Below are positions 27,544 through 35,717 of a stretch of DNA of 64,000 nt, one piece after another; position 1 is the first letter of the stretch, and every line of letters begins with the position of its first letter. Location: NCBI RefSeq assembly GCF_003970925.1, contig NZ_RWJF01000001.1, forward strand, positions 62,001 to 126,000, in the 5' to 3' direction. Origin of the DNA: Sphingomonas ginkgonis. GTDB lineage: Bacteria; Pseudomonadota; Alphaproteobacteria; Sphingomonadales; Sphingomonadaceae. The notes beneath the pieces were generated by a model, which was given only the letters and a program-made list of their open reading frames with translations, was not told where the DNA came from and made no database searches. Made by a program: the position numbers and the translations under genes.

Positions 27544-27810
27544 ATGAACATGATTGCCCGTTCGCTGATGTCCGCGCTGGCGCTGACGACCGTGGTCGTG
27601 CAGCCGGCGCTTGCCCAATCCGCTCCGCCGCCCGCCAAGGCTGCCTTCAACTGGGAAGTGAAGGACGGCCAGGTCGTGCGCAAGGCGACCGACGTCCGTC
27701 GCACCGACAACAGCGACGGCAGCTGGCGGGAGGAGTCAAAGGAAGGCTCCTGCTCCAAGACGGTCGAGCACGGCAAGGATGGCTCGATCAAGACCACCCG
27801 CGCCTGCTGA
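27544..27810 (+). CDS. Small exported protein of unknown function
   Basis: The 88-residue product has a clear Sec signal (MIARSLMSALALTTVVVQPALAQS) cleaved after ALA. The 60-residue mature part is hydrophilic and has two Cys residues (one at the C-terminus), which could form a disulfide: KDGQVVRKATDVRRTDNSDG and GSCSKTVEHGKDGSIKTTRAC. GAAGGGTGAGG precedes the ATG. Because the predicted promoter lies so close, ATG 27550 is an alternative start with an almost leaderless mRNA. Function unknown. Confidence 0.65.
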   Translation: MNMIARSLMSALALTTVVVQPALAQSAPPPAKAAFNWEVKDGQVVRKATDVRRTDNSDGSWREESKEGSCSKTVEHGKDGSIKTTRAC

Positions 27811-27834
27811 GGCGCGAGGCGTAGCGCCGCCCGA

Positions 27835-28242
27835 TCAGCCCTTTTTGGGCGCGAACGGATCCACGGCCGCGATGGTGCAGGCCGGCAGCCCGAGCTTCGG
27901 AAGATCCGCGCAGGGCCGCACCTGGGCGCTATCGTCGGCACCGACGAAGATCGCCCAATCGCGCCCGTCGGCGCAGCTTGCCGTCCACATGTCCAGCTTG
28001 TGATACTGAGTCACGAAGCCCGACTTGGTAATCCGCCGGCAGCTGCTTCCGCTGTCGTAGATCGCGCGCTTGAGCCCGATCGTACGGTCGATCTCGCTGA
28101 GCCGGTGAAGCTGGTTCTGCCCTTCCGAGCGCACGAGCACCTTGGGCTCGGCGGCGGCCTGGTTGGCCGGCGGCCCCGACTGCCCCTGCCCGCACCCGGC
28201 CAGCATCAGCATCGTCGCCATCATCGCCGCCCAATTCCGCAT
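27835..28242 (-). CDS. Putative lipoprotein of unknown function
   Basis: A 135-residue protein with a lipoprotein signal: a hydrophobic core MMATMLMLAGC with lipobox LAGC (Cys17), then a Gly/Pro/Gln-rich linker. The mature part has four Cys residues that could pair (SSCRR, ASCADG, RPCADL, PACTIA). The start overlaps the stop of the hydrolase gene, so the two are cotranscribed and coupled. No family recognised. Confidence 0.65.
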   Translation of the reverse strand: MRNWAAMMATMLMLAGCGQGQSGPPANQAAAEPKVLVRSEGQNQLHRLSEIDRTIGLKRAIYDSGSSCRRITKSGFVTQYHKLDMWTASCADGRDWAIFVGADDSAQVRPCADLPKLGLPACTIAAVDPFAPKKG

Positions 28243-28991
28243 CAGCTTCGCTCCTTGCCTGCCCCGACCGAACGCTTGCTGCTTGCCGCGGCTCCCTCCT
28301 GCTCGGCGAGGAAGCGATCGATCGCGCGCACCGCCTCGCGCGTGGCGCGCGCGCCGACGCCGAATGCCATGTGGCTGCAGCGCAGCTCGACCGCCGCGTC
28401 GCTCTCGTCAGGCAGCCCGCGTGCGGCGCGCGGCGCGACGATCCCGTCCTGCCGTGACCATAGCGCCAGCGCGGGCACCGGCGGCTTGTGCGGGTGGTGC
28501 GGGATCGGCGGCGCGTCCACCTTGTGCCCGGCGATCCGCTCGTAGAGCTTCCACACGTTGGTCATGTAGGGCGTTCCCGAGAAGGGCGAGCCCAGCGTGA
28601 CCACCGCGCGGACGCGGCTCGGCACCTCGCGCGCCAGCTCGCGCGCGAACACCCCGCCGAGGCTCCAGCCGACCAGCAGCACGGGGCGGCCGTCGTGCAC
28701 CTCCTCCAGCCGTTGGCGGAGATGGCGGACGATGTCCTTGTGCGCGCCGCGATTGAGCCCGAGTTTCCACGGATAGACGCGATAACCAGCTTCGGCGAGC
28801 GCCCGGCGCAGTTCCATCGTGGTGCGGTCGGTGGCGAGGAAGCCGGGGATCACCAGCACCGGGTCGCCGTCGAGCGGCCCGCGCGGCTGGAGATGGCCGA
28901 AGCTGCGCAACAGCCGCGGCCAGAGCTGCGCCACCTCGCCGCTGCGGCGAAGCAGCGAAGGCGGCCGCTCGTCCGGGTGGATCAGAGCCAT
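28242..28991 (-). CDS. Alpha/beta hydrolase
   Basis: A 249-residue serine hydrolase with a full triad by position: Ser110 in GWSLGG, Asp182 in SRQDG and His207 in CSHMAFG. The oxyanion stretch VLVIPGFLATD precedes it. It resembles lipase/PGAP1-like bacterial hydrolases. There is no signal peptide. It overlaps the serS 3' end by 10 bases and is followed by the lipoprotein gene, giving the order serS-hydrolase-lipoprotein in one unit. Substrate unknown. Confidence 0.8.
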   Translation of the reverse strand: MALIHPDERPPSLLRRSGEVAQLWPRLLRSFGHLQPRGPLDGDPVLVIPGFLATDRTTMELRRALAEAGYRVYPWKLGLNRGAHKDIVRHLRQRLEEVHDGRPVLLVGWSLGGVFARELAREVPSRVRAVVTLGSPFSGTPYMTNVWKLYERIAGHKVDAPPIPHHPHKPPVPALALWSRQDGIVAPRAARGLPDESDAAVELRCSHMAFGVGARATREAVRAIDRFLAEQEGAAASSKRSVGAGKERS

Positions 28992-30244
28992 TCCCCGCCG
29001 CCCATCAGCGGGCGGAGCGCCGCCGGCAGCCGCACCCGTCCGTCCTCGGTCTGATGGTTCTCCAGCAGCGGGACGAGGATCCGCGGGCTGGCCAGCGCGG
29101 TGTTGTTGAGCGTGTGGGCGAAGCGGACCTTGCCGTCGGCGCCGCGGTAGCGGAGGTTCGCGCGGCGCGCCTGCCAGTCGTGCAGCGTCGAGCAGCTGTG
29201 GGTCTCGCGATATTTACCGAGGCTCGGAACCCAGCTCTCGATATCGTTCATCCGGTACTTGCCGAGGCCCATGTCGCCGGTCGAGGTCTCGATCACTTGA
29301 TAGGGGATCTCGAGGCCTGTCAGAAGCTGTTCGGCGAGCCCGAGCAGCCGGGCGTGCCAATCGGCGGATTGGGCCTCGTCGGCCTCGCAGATGACGTACT
29401 GCTCGACCTTGAGGAACTGGTGCACCCGGAGCAGCCCGCGGACGTCGCGGCCGGCGCTCCCGGCCTCGCGGCGGAAGCAGGGCGAATAGCCGGCGTAGAG
29501 CACGGGCAGCTGGTCGTGCGGGATGATCTCGCCCGAGTGGAGCGAGGTGAGCGCGACCTCGGCGGTGCCCGCGAGATAGGCGTCGTCGTTGGGGAGGGCG
29601 TAGGTTTCCTCGACATGGCCGGGGAACTGGCCCTGGTTGAGGAAGGCCTGTTCGCGGGCGATCGCGGGGACGGTGATCGGGGTGAAGCCGGCCTCGGCAA
29701 TCTGGGACAGCGCCCAGTTCATCAGCACGCCCTCGAGCAGCGCCAGCCGGCCCTTGAGGCAGTAGGTGCGCGAGCCGGCGACCTGGACGATCCGGCTGAG
29801 GTCGCCCCAGCCGTTCTTCTCGATCAGCGCGACATGATCGAGCGGCTCGAAGCCAAATTCGGGGACCCGGCCTTCCCGGCGGACGACGGTGTTGAAGCTT
29901 TCGTCCGGCCCGACCGGCGCGCCGGGAAAGGGCAGGCCGGGCAGCCGGAGCATCAGCGCGCCGAGCGCCGACTGTTTCGCGCCCAGCTGCTCCTCGAGCG
30001 CCGAAGCCTGTGCCCCGGCTTCCTTGGCGCGGCGGCCGAGCTCGGCCTTCTCCTCGGGCGCGGCGCTCTTGAAGCCCGCGCTGATGGCGTTGCGTTCCGC
30101 GCGCAACCCGTCGATCTCGGTCTTGAGCGCCTTGGCCTCCCCGTCGAGCGCAAGCAGCGCGTCGAGATCGAGGTCGACGTTCTTGACCTTGATCGCATGC
30201 TCGACGGCAGCGCGGTCATGGCGGATCGTGTCGAGGCTGAGCAT
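28982..30244 (-). CDS. serS: Seryl-tRNA synthetase
   Basis: This 420-residue class II synthetase charges tRNA-Ser. The N-terminal 100 residues form the long antiparallel coiled-coil arm that grips the tRNA (ALDGEAKALKTEIDGLRAER). Motif 2 is SPCFRREAGSAG and motif 3 is NTALASPRILVPLLE. ATG 30244 (MLSLDTIRHDR) matches the family start; the open frame extends to 30337 without conserved sequence. Confidence 0.95.
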   Translation of the reverse strand: MLSLDTIRHDRAAVEHAIKVKNVDLDLDALLALDGEAKALKTEIDGLRAERNAISAGFKSAAPEEKAELGRRAKEAGAQASALEEQLGAKQSALGALMLRLPGLPFPGAPVGPDESFNTVVRREGRVPEFGFEPLDHVALIEKNGWGDLSRIVQVAGSRTYCLKGRLALLEGVLMNWALSQIAEAGFTPITVPAIAREQAFLNQGQFPGHVEETYALPNDDAYLAGTAEVALTSLHSGEIIPHDQLPVLYAGYSPCFRREAGSAGRDVRGLLRVHQFLKVEQYVICEADEAQSADWHARLLGLAEQLLTGLEIPYQVIETSTGDMGLGKYRMNDIESWVPSLGKYRETHSCSTLHDWQARRANLRYRGADGKVRFAHTLNNTALASPRILVPLLENHQTEDGRVRLPAALRPLMGGGEWL

Positions 30245-30479
30245 GGCCGCCTCCTGCGCGATTGCGCGCGGAGAGGCAACAGGCCCAAGGGTCGACGCCG
30301 CAGCGACCCCCGGCAAGATCGCGCAAACAAGTCGCAAGTAAACAGCTTGACGGAACTTGCGCAGTCTGACAGCTTACTTACAAGCATCGGCCAAAGAACT
30401 GTCTTTGTCGCCGACAATCATCTTTTCTTTACCAGCCGAACGCATTTCGTCCGCATCCAGAACGGATACGGAGTGTGAC

Positions 30480-30644
30480 CTGCGTAACCTTAATCGCCTG
30501 ATCCGCGACAGCGAAGGCGCTACCGCGATCGAATATGGCCTGATCGCCGCCCTCATCGCGGTGGCCGCTATCGGCGCCATGAGTTCGATCGGTGGCAAGC
30601 TCAGCACGACCTTCAACAACGCGGGCAACGCGCTGGGTCAGTAA
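30480..30644 (+). CDS. Flp/Fap-type pilin
   Basis: This is a short type IVb pilin. The prepilin peptidase site is G|ATAIE, with Glu at +5, followed by a 20-residue hydrophobic helix (YGLIAALIAVAAIGAM) and a short polar tail. No ATG, GTG or plausible TTG lies close upstream. The codon at 30480 is CTG, and GGAG sits six bases before it, the ideal spacing. A CTG start is therefore proposed; TTG 30357 would add 41 unlike residues. No tad/cpa genes are near, so the assembly machinery is elsewhere. Confidence 0.75.
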   Translation: MRNLNRLIRDSEGATAIEYGLIAALIAVAAIGAMSSIGGKLSTTFNNAGNALGQ

Positions 30645-30660
30645 GCCGTTGCGGGCGGAC

Positions 30661-30679
30661 CCGGACCCTGGCGGTCCGG
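30661..30679. terminator. Hairpin between flp and ilvD stops
   Basis: CCGGACC-ctggc-GGTCCGG forms a strong 7-bp stem between two convergent genes. No T-run follows on either strand, so it may stabilise both 3' ends or act with Rho. Confidence 0.4.
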
Positions 30680-30700
30680 ATCCCCGCTCTCCCCGCGAAC

Positions 30701-32377
30701 TCAGTCGAGTCCGGGGACGGTGACCGCTCCGTGCGAAGCGGAACCGACCAAGGCGGCATATTTGGCGAAGGCGCCGCTGCTTTCGCGTGACGGGGCCCAG
30801 CTCGGCGCAGGTCGGCGAGCGAGGTCGGCATCGGTTTCCACCACCCGCCGCTCCACATCGATGACGATCCGGTCGCCGGTCCTGAGCCGCGCGATAGGAC
30901 CGCCTCGCGCCGCCTCCGGCGCGATGTGCCCGACCATGAAGCCATAGGTCGCGCCCGAGAAGCGGCCGTCGGTGATCAGCGCGACGCTGTCGCCGAGCCC
31001 GCGACCCTGCAACGCGGCCGTGACCGAGAGCATCTCGCGCATGCCGGGCCCGCCGACCGGCCCTTCGCCGCGAATGACCATCACGTCGCCGGGCCGAATC
31101 TCGCCGGCGGTCAGCGCGTCGAAGCTCGCCTCCTCGCCGTCGAACACCTTGGCCGGGCCCTCGAAGCGCAGCTTGCCGTGGCCGGCAAGCTTCACCACGC
31201 AGCCCTCGGGAGCGAGATTGCCGTAGCAGATGCCGAACCCGCCGCGGTCTTTAACCGGGCTGTCGGCGGTGACGATCACATCCTGGCCCTCGGTCTCGCG
31301 GGCGCCTTCGAACAGCTCGTACAAAGAGCGGCCGGTGACGGTCGGCGCATCGGCGATCAGCCCGGCCTCCATCAGCCGCCGGCCGAGCAGACGGGTCCCG
31401 CCGGCCGCGCTCATGTCCGGCGCCATGTAGCGGCCGCCGGGCTTCAGGTCGGCGATCACCGGTGTGGCGCGCGACACGTCGTCGAACAGGTCGATCGAGA
31501 ATTCGCTTTGCGGGACGCCGGCCTCGCGGGCGATCGCCAGTAGATGGAGAATGAGGTTGGTGGATCCGGCGGTCGCGGTTCCCGCCACGGCGGCGTTACG
31601 CAGGCTGGTCGCGGTGATGAGGCTGCGCGCGGTGCGCCCATTTCTGAGCGCTTCGACCGCGAAGCGCCCTGCCTCGTAGGCGGCACGCGGCTTGTCGGGG
31701 TGGACGGCGGGAATGTCGTTGAGGCCCATCGGGGAAAAGCCTAGAAAGCTCATCGCCAGCGCCATGGTGTTGGCGGTGAACTGACCGCCACAGGCGCCGG
31801 CGCCGGGGCAGGCGTGGTTGGTGACGGCGTCGAGCCGCTGCTGATCAATGGTGCCTGCGGAATAGGCGCCGACCGCCTCGAACACGTCCTGGATGGTGAG
31901 CGCCTGATCACCGAGCCGGCCGGGCATGATCGAGCCGCCGTAGAGGATGACGCTGGGGAGATCGAGGCGGGCCGCGGCCATTGCGGCGGCGGGGATCGTC
32001 TTGTCACAGCCGACGAGAAAGCAGACCGCGTCCAGGCTGTGGCCGCGCACCGCGAGTTCGGCGCTGTCGGCGATCACCTCCCGGCTCATCAGGCTGGCGC
32101 GCATGCCGCGCGTGCCCATCGCGATGCCGTCGGTGACGACAATCGTGTTGAACTCGATGGCGGTACCGCCCGCCTCCTCGATCCCGCGCATCGCATGGGC
32201 CGCCAAATCGCGCAGATGCATGTTGCAGGGGGTCACGTTGGAATAGCTGTGGACGACCGCGACCAGCGGCTTGGCCAGCCGATTGTCGCTGAACCCCGCC
32301 GCGTGGAGCATTGCCCGAGCGGGCGCCCGCGCCGCGCCGTCGACCATCTCGCGCGAAGGGCGCTGCTGCTCAGTCAT
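30701..32377 (-). CDS. ilvD: Dihydroxyacid dehydratase
   Basis: A 558-residue Fe-S dehydratase catalysing the third common step of valine and isoleucine synthesis. Cluster cysteines are seen in [15 protein letters not shown] and [20 protein letters not shown] 32377 follows GGGGAC. It is transcribed away from ilvC across a 385-base region with its own likely promoter, so it is not subject to the ilvC attenuator. Confidence 0.95.
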   Translation of the reverse strand: MTEQQRPSREMVDGAARAPARAMLHAAGFSDNRLAKPLVAVVHSYSNVTPCNMHLRDLAAHAMRGIEEAGGTAIEFNTIVVTDGIAMGTRGMRASLMSREVIADSAELAVRGHSLDAVCFLVGCDKTIPAAAMAAARLDLPSVILYGGSIMPGRLGDQALTIQDVFEAVGAYSAGTIDQQRLDAVTNHACPGAGACGGQFTANTMALAMSFLGFSPMGLNDIPAVHPDKPRAAYEAGRFAVEALRNGRTARSLITATSLRNAAVAGTATAGSTNLILHLLAIAREAGVPQSEFSIDLFDDVSRATPVIADLKPGGRYMAPDMSAAGGTRLLGRRLMEAGLIADAPTVTGRSLYELFEGARETEGQDVIVTADSPVKDRGGFGICYGNLAPEGCVVKLAGHGKLRFEGPAKVFDGEEASFDALTAGEIRPGDVMVIRGEGPVGGPGMREMLSVTAALQGRGLGDSVALITDGRFSGATYGFMVGHIAPEAARGGPIARLRTGDRIVIDVERRVVETDADLARRPAPSWAPSRESSGAFAKYAALVGSASHGAVTVPGLD

Positions 32378-32439
32378 CTTGTCCCCGTTTGTCAATTTCA
32401 GGATACAATCGAGCCAGCGGGCCAGCTCGCCGCCGCGAC

Positions 32440-32467
32440 CTTCTATGATGAAAATCGACTGGTTCAA
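32440..32467 (-). promoter_or_regulatory. Predicted ilvD promoter
   Basis: On the minus strand TTGAAC (32467-32462), a 16-base spacer and TAGAAG (32445-32440) lie about 60 bases before the ilvD ATG. Confidence 0.4.
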
Positions 32468-32479
32468 GAAGAAACCGGC

Positions 32480-32508
32480 TTGCGGATGGGCAAACCTTGC
32501 ATCATAAG
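32480..32508 (+). promoter_or_regulatory. Predicted promoter of the ilvC operon leader
   Basis: TTGCGG (32480-32485), 17 bases, then CATAAG (32503-32508). Transcription would begin near 32515, about 40 bases before the leader peptide. Confidence 0.4.
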
Positions 32509-32553
32509 CCGTTGCCAATGGGATCCCAATTGGTCGTCCCAAGGGGTTGGAAC

Positions 32554-32667
32554 ATGAAGCGCGGCATCGACCATATTCCTGCGATCATGACGTCGGCGAC
32601 CATCGCCGACGAGCTTACCCTCTTCGTACTTACTCGCCGAATTGGCGGGAGCGGCCCGAGGCACTGA
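32554..32667 (+). CDS. Branched-chain amino acid leader peptide (37 aa)
   Basis: The ribosome-binding site AAGGGG sits seven bases before ATG 32554. The 37 codons include Ile at positions 5, 8, 11, 17 and 30, Leu at 21, 23 and 26, Val at 25, and Thr at 13, 16, 22 and 27. The densest control cluster is ELTLFVLT (20-27). The peptide has no other recognisable function. Its stop lies 29 bases before the terminator stem, the arrangement expected for ribosome-mediated attenuation of ilv/leu genes. It is too short and too poorly conserved to be found by homology. Confidence 0.85.
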   Translation: MKRGIDHIPAIMTSATIADELTLFVLTRRIGGSGPRH

Positions 32668-32730
32668 CAAGGTCCGAAAAGGACCAGGATCCAGGCCCCC
32701 GCTCCCCACCCGGAGCGGGGGTTTTCTTTT
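32647..32730 (+). terminator. Transcription attenuator of the ilvC operon
   Basis: The terminator stem is CCCCCGCTCC (32696-32705) with GGAGCGGGGG (32712-32721), followed by TTTTCTTTT. A competing antiterminator can pair GGGAGCGG (32647-32654, inside the leader peptide frame) with CCGCTCCC (32699-32706), which uses the left arm of the terminator. A ribosome stalled at the Leu/Val/Ile codons leaves 32647-32654 free; one that reaches the TGA at 32665 covers it. A small GGTCC-gaaaa-GGACC hairpin (32671-32685) lies between. Confidence 0.85.
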
Positions 32731-32762
32731 GCGTACGAGACGGCAGCGATCAGGAGACCCTA

Positions 32763-33776
32763 GTGGAACGGATTTTCACCAACAGCGACGTCGACCACAG
32801 CGCGCTGCGCGGCGCGATCATCGCGGTGGTCGGCTATGGCAGCCAGGGCCGCGCCCATGCCCGCAACCTGCGCGACAGCGGCTATGACGTGGTCGTCGGT
32901 GCGCGGGCCGGCGGCAAGGCCGAGCGCCAGGCGAAAGCCGACGGCTTTTCGGTGGTGCCCGTCGCCGAGGCGGCCCAGCAGGCCGACCTCGTCGCGCTGC
33001 TCACCCCCGACATGACCCACCGCGAAGTCTATGCGAGCGAGATCGAGCCCAACCTGCGCAAGGGCGCGGCGTTGCTCGTCGCGCACGGCTTCTCGGTCAT
33101 CTACGAACAGATCGTCCCGCGCGGCGACATCGACGTGGTGCTGGTCGCGCCCAAGGGGCCGGGCGACCTCGTCCGCCGCGAATATGAGATCGGTCGCGGC
33201 GTCCCCTCGCTGTTCGCGGTGCACCAGGACGCGACCGGGACCGCGCGGGCCAAGGCGCTCGCCTATTGCGCGGGCAATGGCGGGACGACCGCCGGGGCGA
33301 TCGAGACGAGCTTCCGCGAGGAAACCGAAACCGACTTGTTCGGCGAACAGGCCGTGCTGTGCGGCGGTGCGACCGAGCTGGTCGCAAGCGGCTTCAAGAC
33401 GCTGGTCGATGCCGGCTACAAGCCCGAGGTCGCCTATTTCGAGTGCCTCCACGAACTCAAGCTGATCGTCGACCTCATGTACGAGGGCGGCTTCGCCAAG
33501 ATGCTCCACTTCGTGTCCGAAACCGCCAAGTACGGCGACTTCGTCTCCGGCCCACGGGTCATCAATGACGAGACCAGGGCGCGGATGAAGGAGGTGCTAA
33601 CCGACATCCAGAACGGCAATTTCGCGCGCCAGTGGGTAGCCGAGAACGAAGCCGGCAAGCCCGAGTATGAGCGGATGTGGAAGGAGGATCTGGAGCAGCC
33701 GATCGAGAAGGTCGGCGCCCGCCTGCGCACCCACATGGCCTGGCTGCAGAGCCAGCCGCAAAGCGAAGCGGCCTGA
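32763..33776 (+). CDS. ilvC: Ketol-acid reductoisomerase
   Basis: A class I NADPH enzyme of 337 residues for Val, Leu and Ile synthesis. The Rossmann loop VVGYGSQG is at about 22-29, the Mg-binding stretch [13 protein letters not shown] segment follows, and [16 protein letters not shown] and [10 protein letters not shown] carry the conserved acidic ligands. The start is GTG 32763, with AGGAGA six bases upstream. It is the first structural gene after the attenuator; ilvB starts 4 bases after its stop. Confidence 0.95.
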   Translation: MERIFTNSDVDHSALRGAIIAVVGYGSQGRAHARNLRDSGYDVVVGARAGGKAERQAKADGFSVVPVAEAAQQADLVALLTPDMTHREVYASEIEPNLRKGAALLVAHGFSVIYEQIVPRGDIDVVLVAPKGPGDLVRREYEIGRGVPSLFAVHQDATGTARAKALAYCAGNGGTTAGAIETSFREETETDLFGEQAVLCGGATELVASGFKTLVDAGYKPEVAYFECLHELKLIVDLMYEGGFAKMLHFVSETAKYGDFVSGPRVINDETRARMKEVLTDIQNGNFARQWVAENEAGKPEYERMWKEDLEQPIEKVGARLRTHMAWLQSQPQSEAA

Positions 33777-33780
33777 TCCG

Positions 33781-35478
33781 GTGTCGCAACCCGCCCGGGC
33801 CCTGCCGACGAACGAGCCGCAGCCGGTGCCCGGCGCGCGCCTCCTCGTTCAGGCGCTCGAGCGGGAGGGCGTGACGCATCTGTTCGGCTATCCGGGCGGG
33901 GCGATCATGCCCGTCTACGATGCGCTGACTGCCTCGACCCAGCTCCAGCATATTCTCGTGCGGCACGAGCAGGGCGCGGCGCTCGCGGCCGACGCCTACG
34001 GGCGGGTGACCGGGCGGCCGGGCGTGTGCCTCGCGACCAGCGGCCCGGGTGCGACCAACCTCGTCACGGGGATCGCCAACGCCTATCTCGACAGCGTGCC
34101 GATGGTCGCGATCACCGGTCAGGTCGGCTCGCCGCTGATGGGCACCGATGCGTTCCAGGAAGTCGACATCTTCGGCATCACCCTGCCGATCGTGAAGCAC
34201 AGCTTCGTCATCCGCCGGACCGCGGACATCCCGCGGATCATCGCCGAAGCCTTCCACATCGCGCGCTCGGGACGGCCCGGTCCGGTGCTGGTCGACCTGC
34301 CCAAGGACGTCGGAGTGATCGCCGCGGTCCCCGCCGACTTTACTACGCCGGCCGAGCCGTCGCTGCCGCTGGACGAGGAGGCGATCGCCCGCGCCAACGC
34401 GCTGATCGCCGAAGCCAGGACGCCGCTGCTCTACTTCGGCGGTGGGATCGCAATCGCGCGGGCCGAGCGGGCATTGCGCAGCTTCGCGATGCGGAGCGGC
34501 ATTCCCTCGGTCGCGACCCTGAAGGGGCTGGGCGGCATCCCGACCGAGGCGCGGCTGTTCCTCGGCATGCTGGGGATGCACGGCACCCGCGCCGCCAACC
34601 TGGCAGTCGAACACTGCGACCTGCTGATCTGCGTCGGTGCGCGCTTCGACGACCGTGCCACCGGCAAGCTCGACACCTTCGCGCCCAACGCCGCCGTCAT
34701 CCACATCGACGGCGACGCAGCGGAGATCGGCAAGCTGCGGAGCGCGGACGTCGGGATCGCCGGCGACGTGTCCGCGATCCTCGACCGGCTGGTCGCGCGA
34801 CCGGCCGAGCTCGAGGGCTGGACCGGCGAGTGTCTGGAGCAGAAGCGGCTGTCGGCGCCCCGCTACGACGCTCCGGGCAGCGGCATCTATGCCCCGGACC
34901 TGCTGCGCAAGCTGTCGGAAGCGGCGGGCGACGCGGCGATCTTCACCTGCGACGTCGGCCAGCATCAGATGTGGGTCGCGCAGCATTGCCGCTTCAGCCG
35001 CCCGCAGGCGCACCTCACCAGCGCCGGACTGGGAACGATGGGCTATGGCGTTCCGGCAGGTGTCGGCGCCTGCCTCGCCGATCCGTCGGCGACCGTCATC
35101 ACCGTGTCGGGCGACGGCAGCTTCATGATGAACGTTCAGGAGCTCGCCACAGTTCGTCGCTACCGCCTGCCCTTGAAAATCGTGCTGATTGACAACAGCC
35201 AGCTCGGCATGGTCCGTCAGTGGCAGGAGCTGTTCTTCGAGGAGAATTTCTCGGAGATCGACCTCAGCGACAATCCCGACTTCTCCGAGATCGCGCACGC
35301 GTTCGGGATCGAGGCCTTCACCATCGATCACCGCAGCGAGGTCGACGGCGCGATCCGCCGCCTGCTCGACACGCCCGGCGCCATCCTGTGCCATGTGCGG
35401 ATTGACCCGCGCGAGAATGTCTGGCCGCTGGTGCCGCCGAACAAGTCTAACGTCGAGATGATGGAGAAGGGCTGGTGA
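33781..35478 (+). CDS. ilvB: Acetolactate synthase, large subunit
   Basis: A 565-residue TPP enzyme for the first committed step. It has GYPGGAIMPVYD, catalytic Glu63 in VRHEQGAALAAD, GPGATNLVTGIANAY, and the TPP/Mg motif GDGSFMMNVQE (about 442). The start is GTG, 4 bases after ilvC; the frame is open further upstream inside ilvC, but the family N-terminus fits this GTG. It pairs with the small ACT protein that overlaps its stop. Confidence 0.93.
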   Translation: MSQPARALPTNEPQPVPGARLLVQALEREGVTHLFGYPGGAIMPVYDALTASTQLQHILVRHEQGAALAADAYGRVTGRPGVCLATSGPGATNLVTGIANAYLDSVPMVAITGQVGSPLMGTDAFQEVDIFGITLPIVKHSFVIRRTADIPRIIAEAFHIARSGRPGPVLVDLPKDVGVIAAVPADFTTPAEPSLPLDEEAIARANALIAEARTPLLYFGGGIAIARAERALRSFAMRSGIPSVATLKGLGGIPTEARLFLGMLGMHGTRAANLAVEHCDLLICVGARFDDRATGKLDTFAPNAAVIHIDGDAAEIGKLRSADVGIAGDVSAILDRLVARPAELEGWTGECLEQKRLSAPRYDAPGSGIYAPDLLRKLSEAAGDAAIFTCDVGQHQMWVAQHCRFSRPQAHLTSAGLGTMGYGVPAGVGACLADPSATVITVSGDGSFMMNVQELATVRRYRLPLKIVLIDNSQLGMVRQWQELFFEENFSEIDLSDNPDFSEIAHAFGIEAFTIDHRSEVDGAIRRLLDTPGAILCHVRIDPRENVWPLVPPNKSNVEMMEKGW

Positions 35479-35717
35479 GCGGCACGCTGCACATCGACTT
35501 CACGCCCGGCGAAGGCGCGATCATCCGTGCGCTCGGGCTGATTGAACGTCGCGGCTTCGAGCTGCGGGACGTCGCCGCCGAGGGACGGCGACTGACCGTG
35601 GCGGTCGAGCCGCGCGGGCCCGGCCGCCAGCTCGACGTGCTCCGGCGGCAGCTCGAGCGGCTCGTCGACGTCACCGCCGTCCAGATCATTTCCGCTCCGG
35701 CAGGACAGCCCGCATGA
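35475..35717 (+). CDS. ilvM: Acetolactate synthase small subunit, IlvM-like ACT protein
   Basis: An 80-residue protein consisting of a single ACT domain (LHIDFTPGEGAIIRALGLIERRGF, a beta-alpha pattern ending VDVTAVQI). It is half the length of IlvN/IlvH (about 160 aa) and matches the short IlvM type of isozyme II. In E. coli the IlvM-type enzyme is not valine-inhibited; whether this holds here is inference. The GTG start overlaps the ilvB stop and its own stop overlaps leuA. Confidence 0.8.
   Translation: MSGTLHIDFTPGEGAIIRALGLIERRGFELRDVAAEGRRLTVAVEPRGPGRQLDVLRRQLERLVDVTAVQIISAPAGQPA

Noticed and set aside
32547..32762. N-terminal extension of ilvC to ATG 32547
   Set aside because: The extension would translate through the attenuator terminator and gives a non-conserved sequence; GTG 32763 has a proper ribosome-binding site and family start.
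33562..35394. Long open frame antisense to ilvB (610 codons)
   Set aside because: Composition and lack of motifs mark it as a shadow of ilvB.
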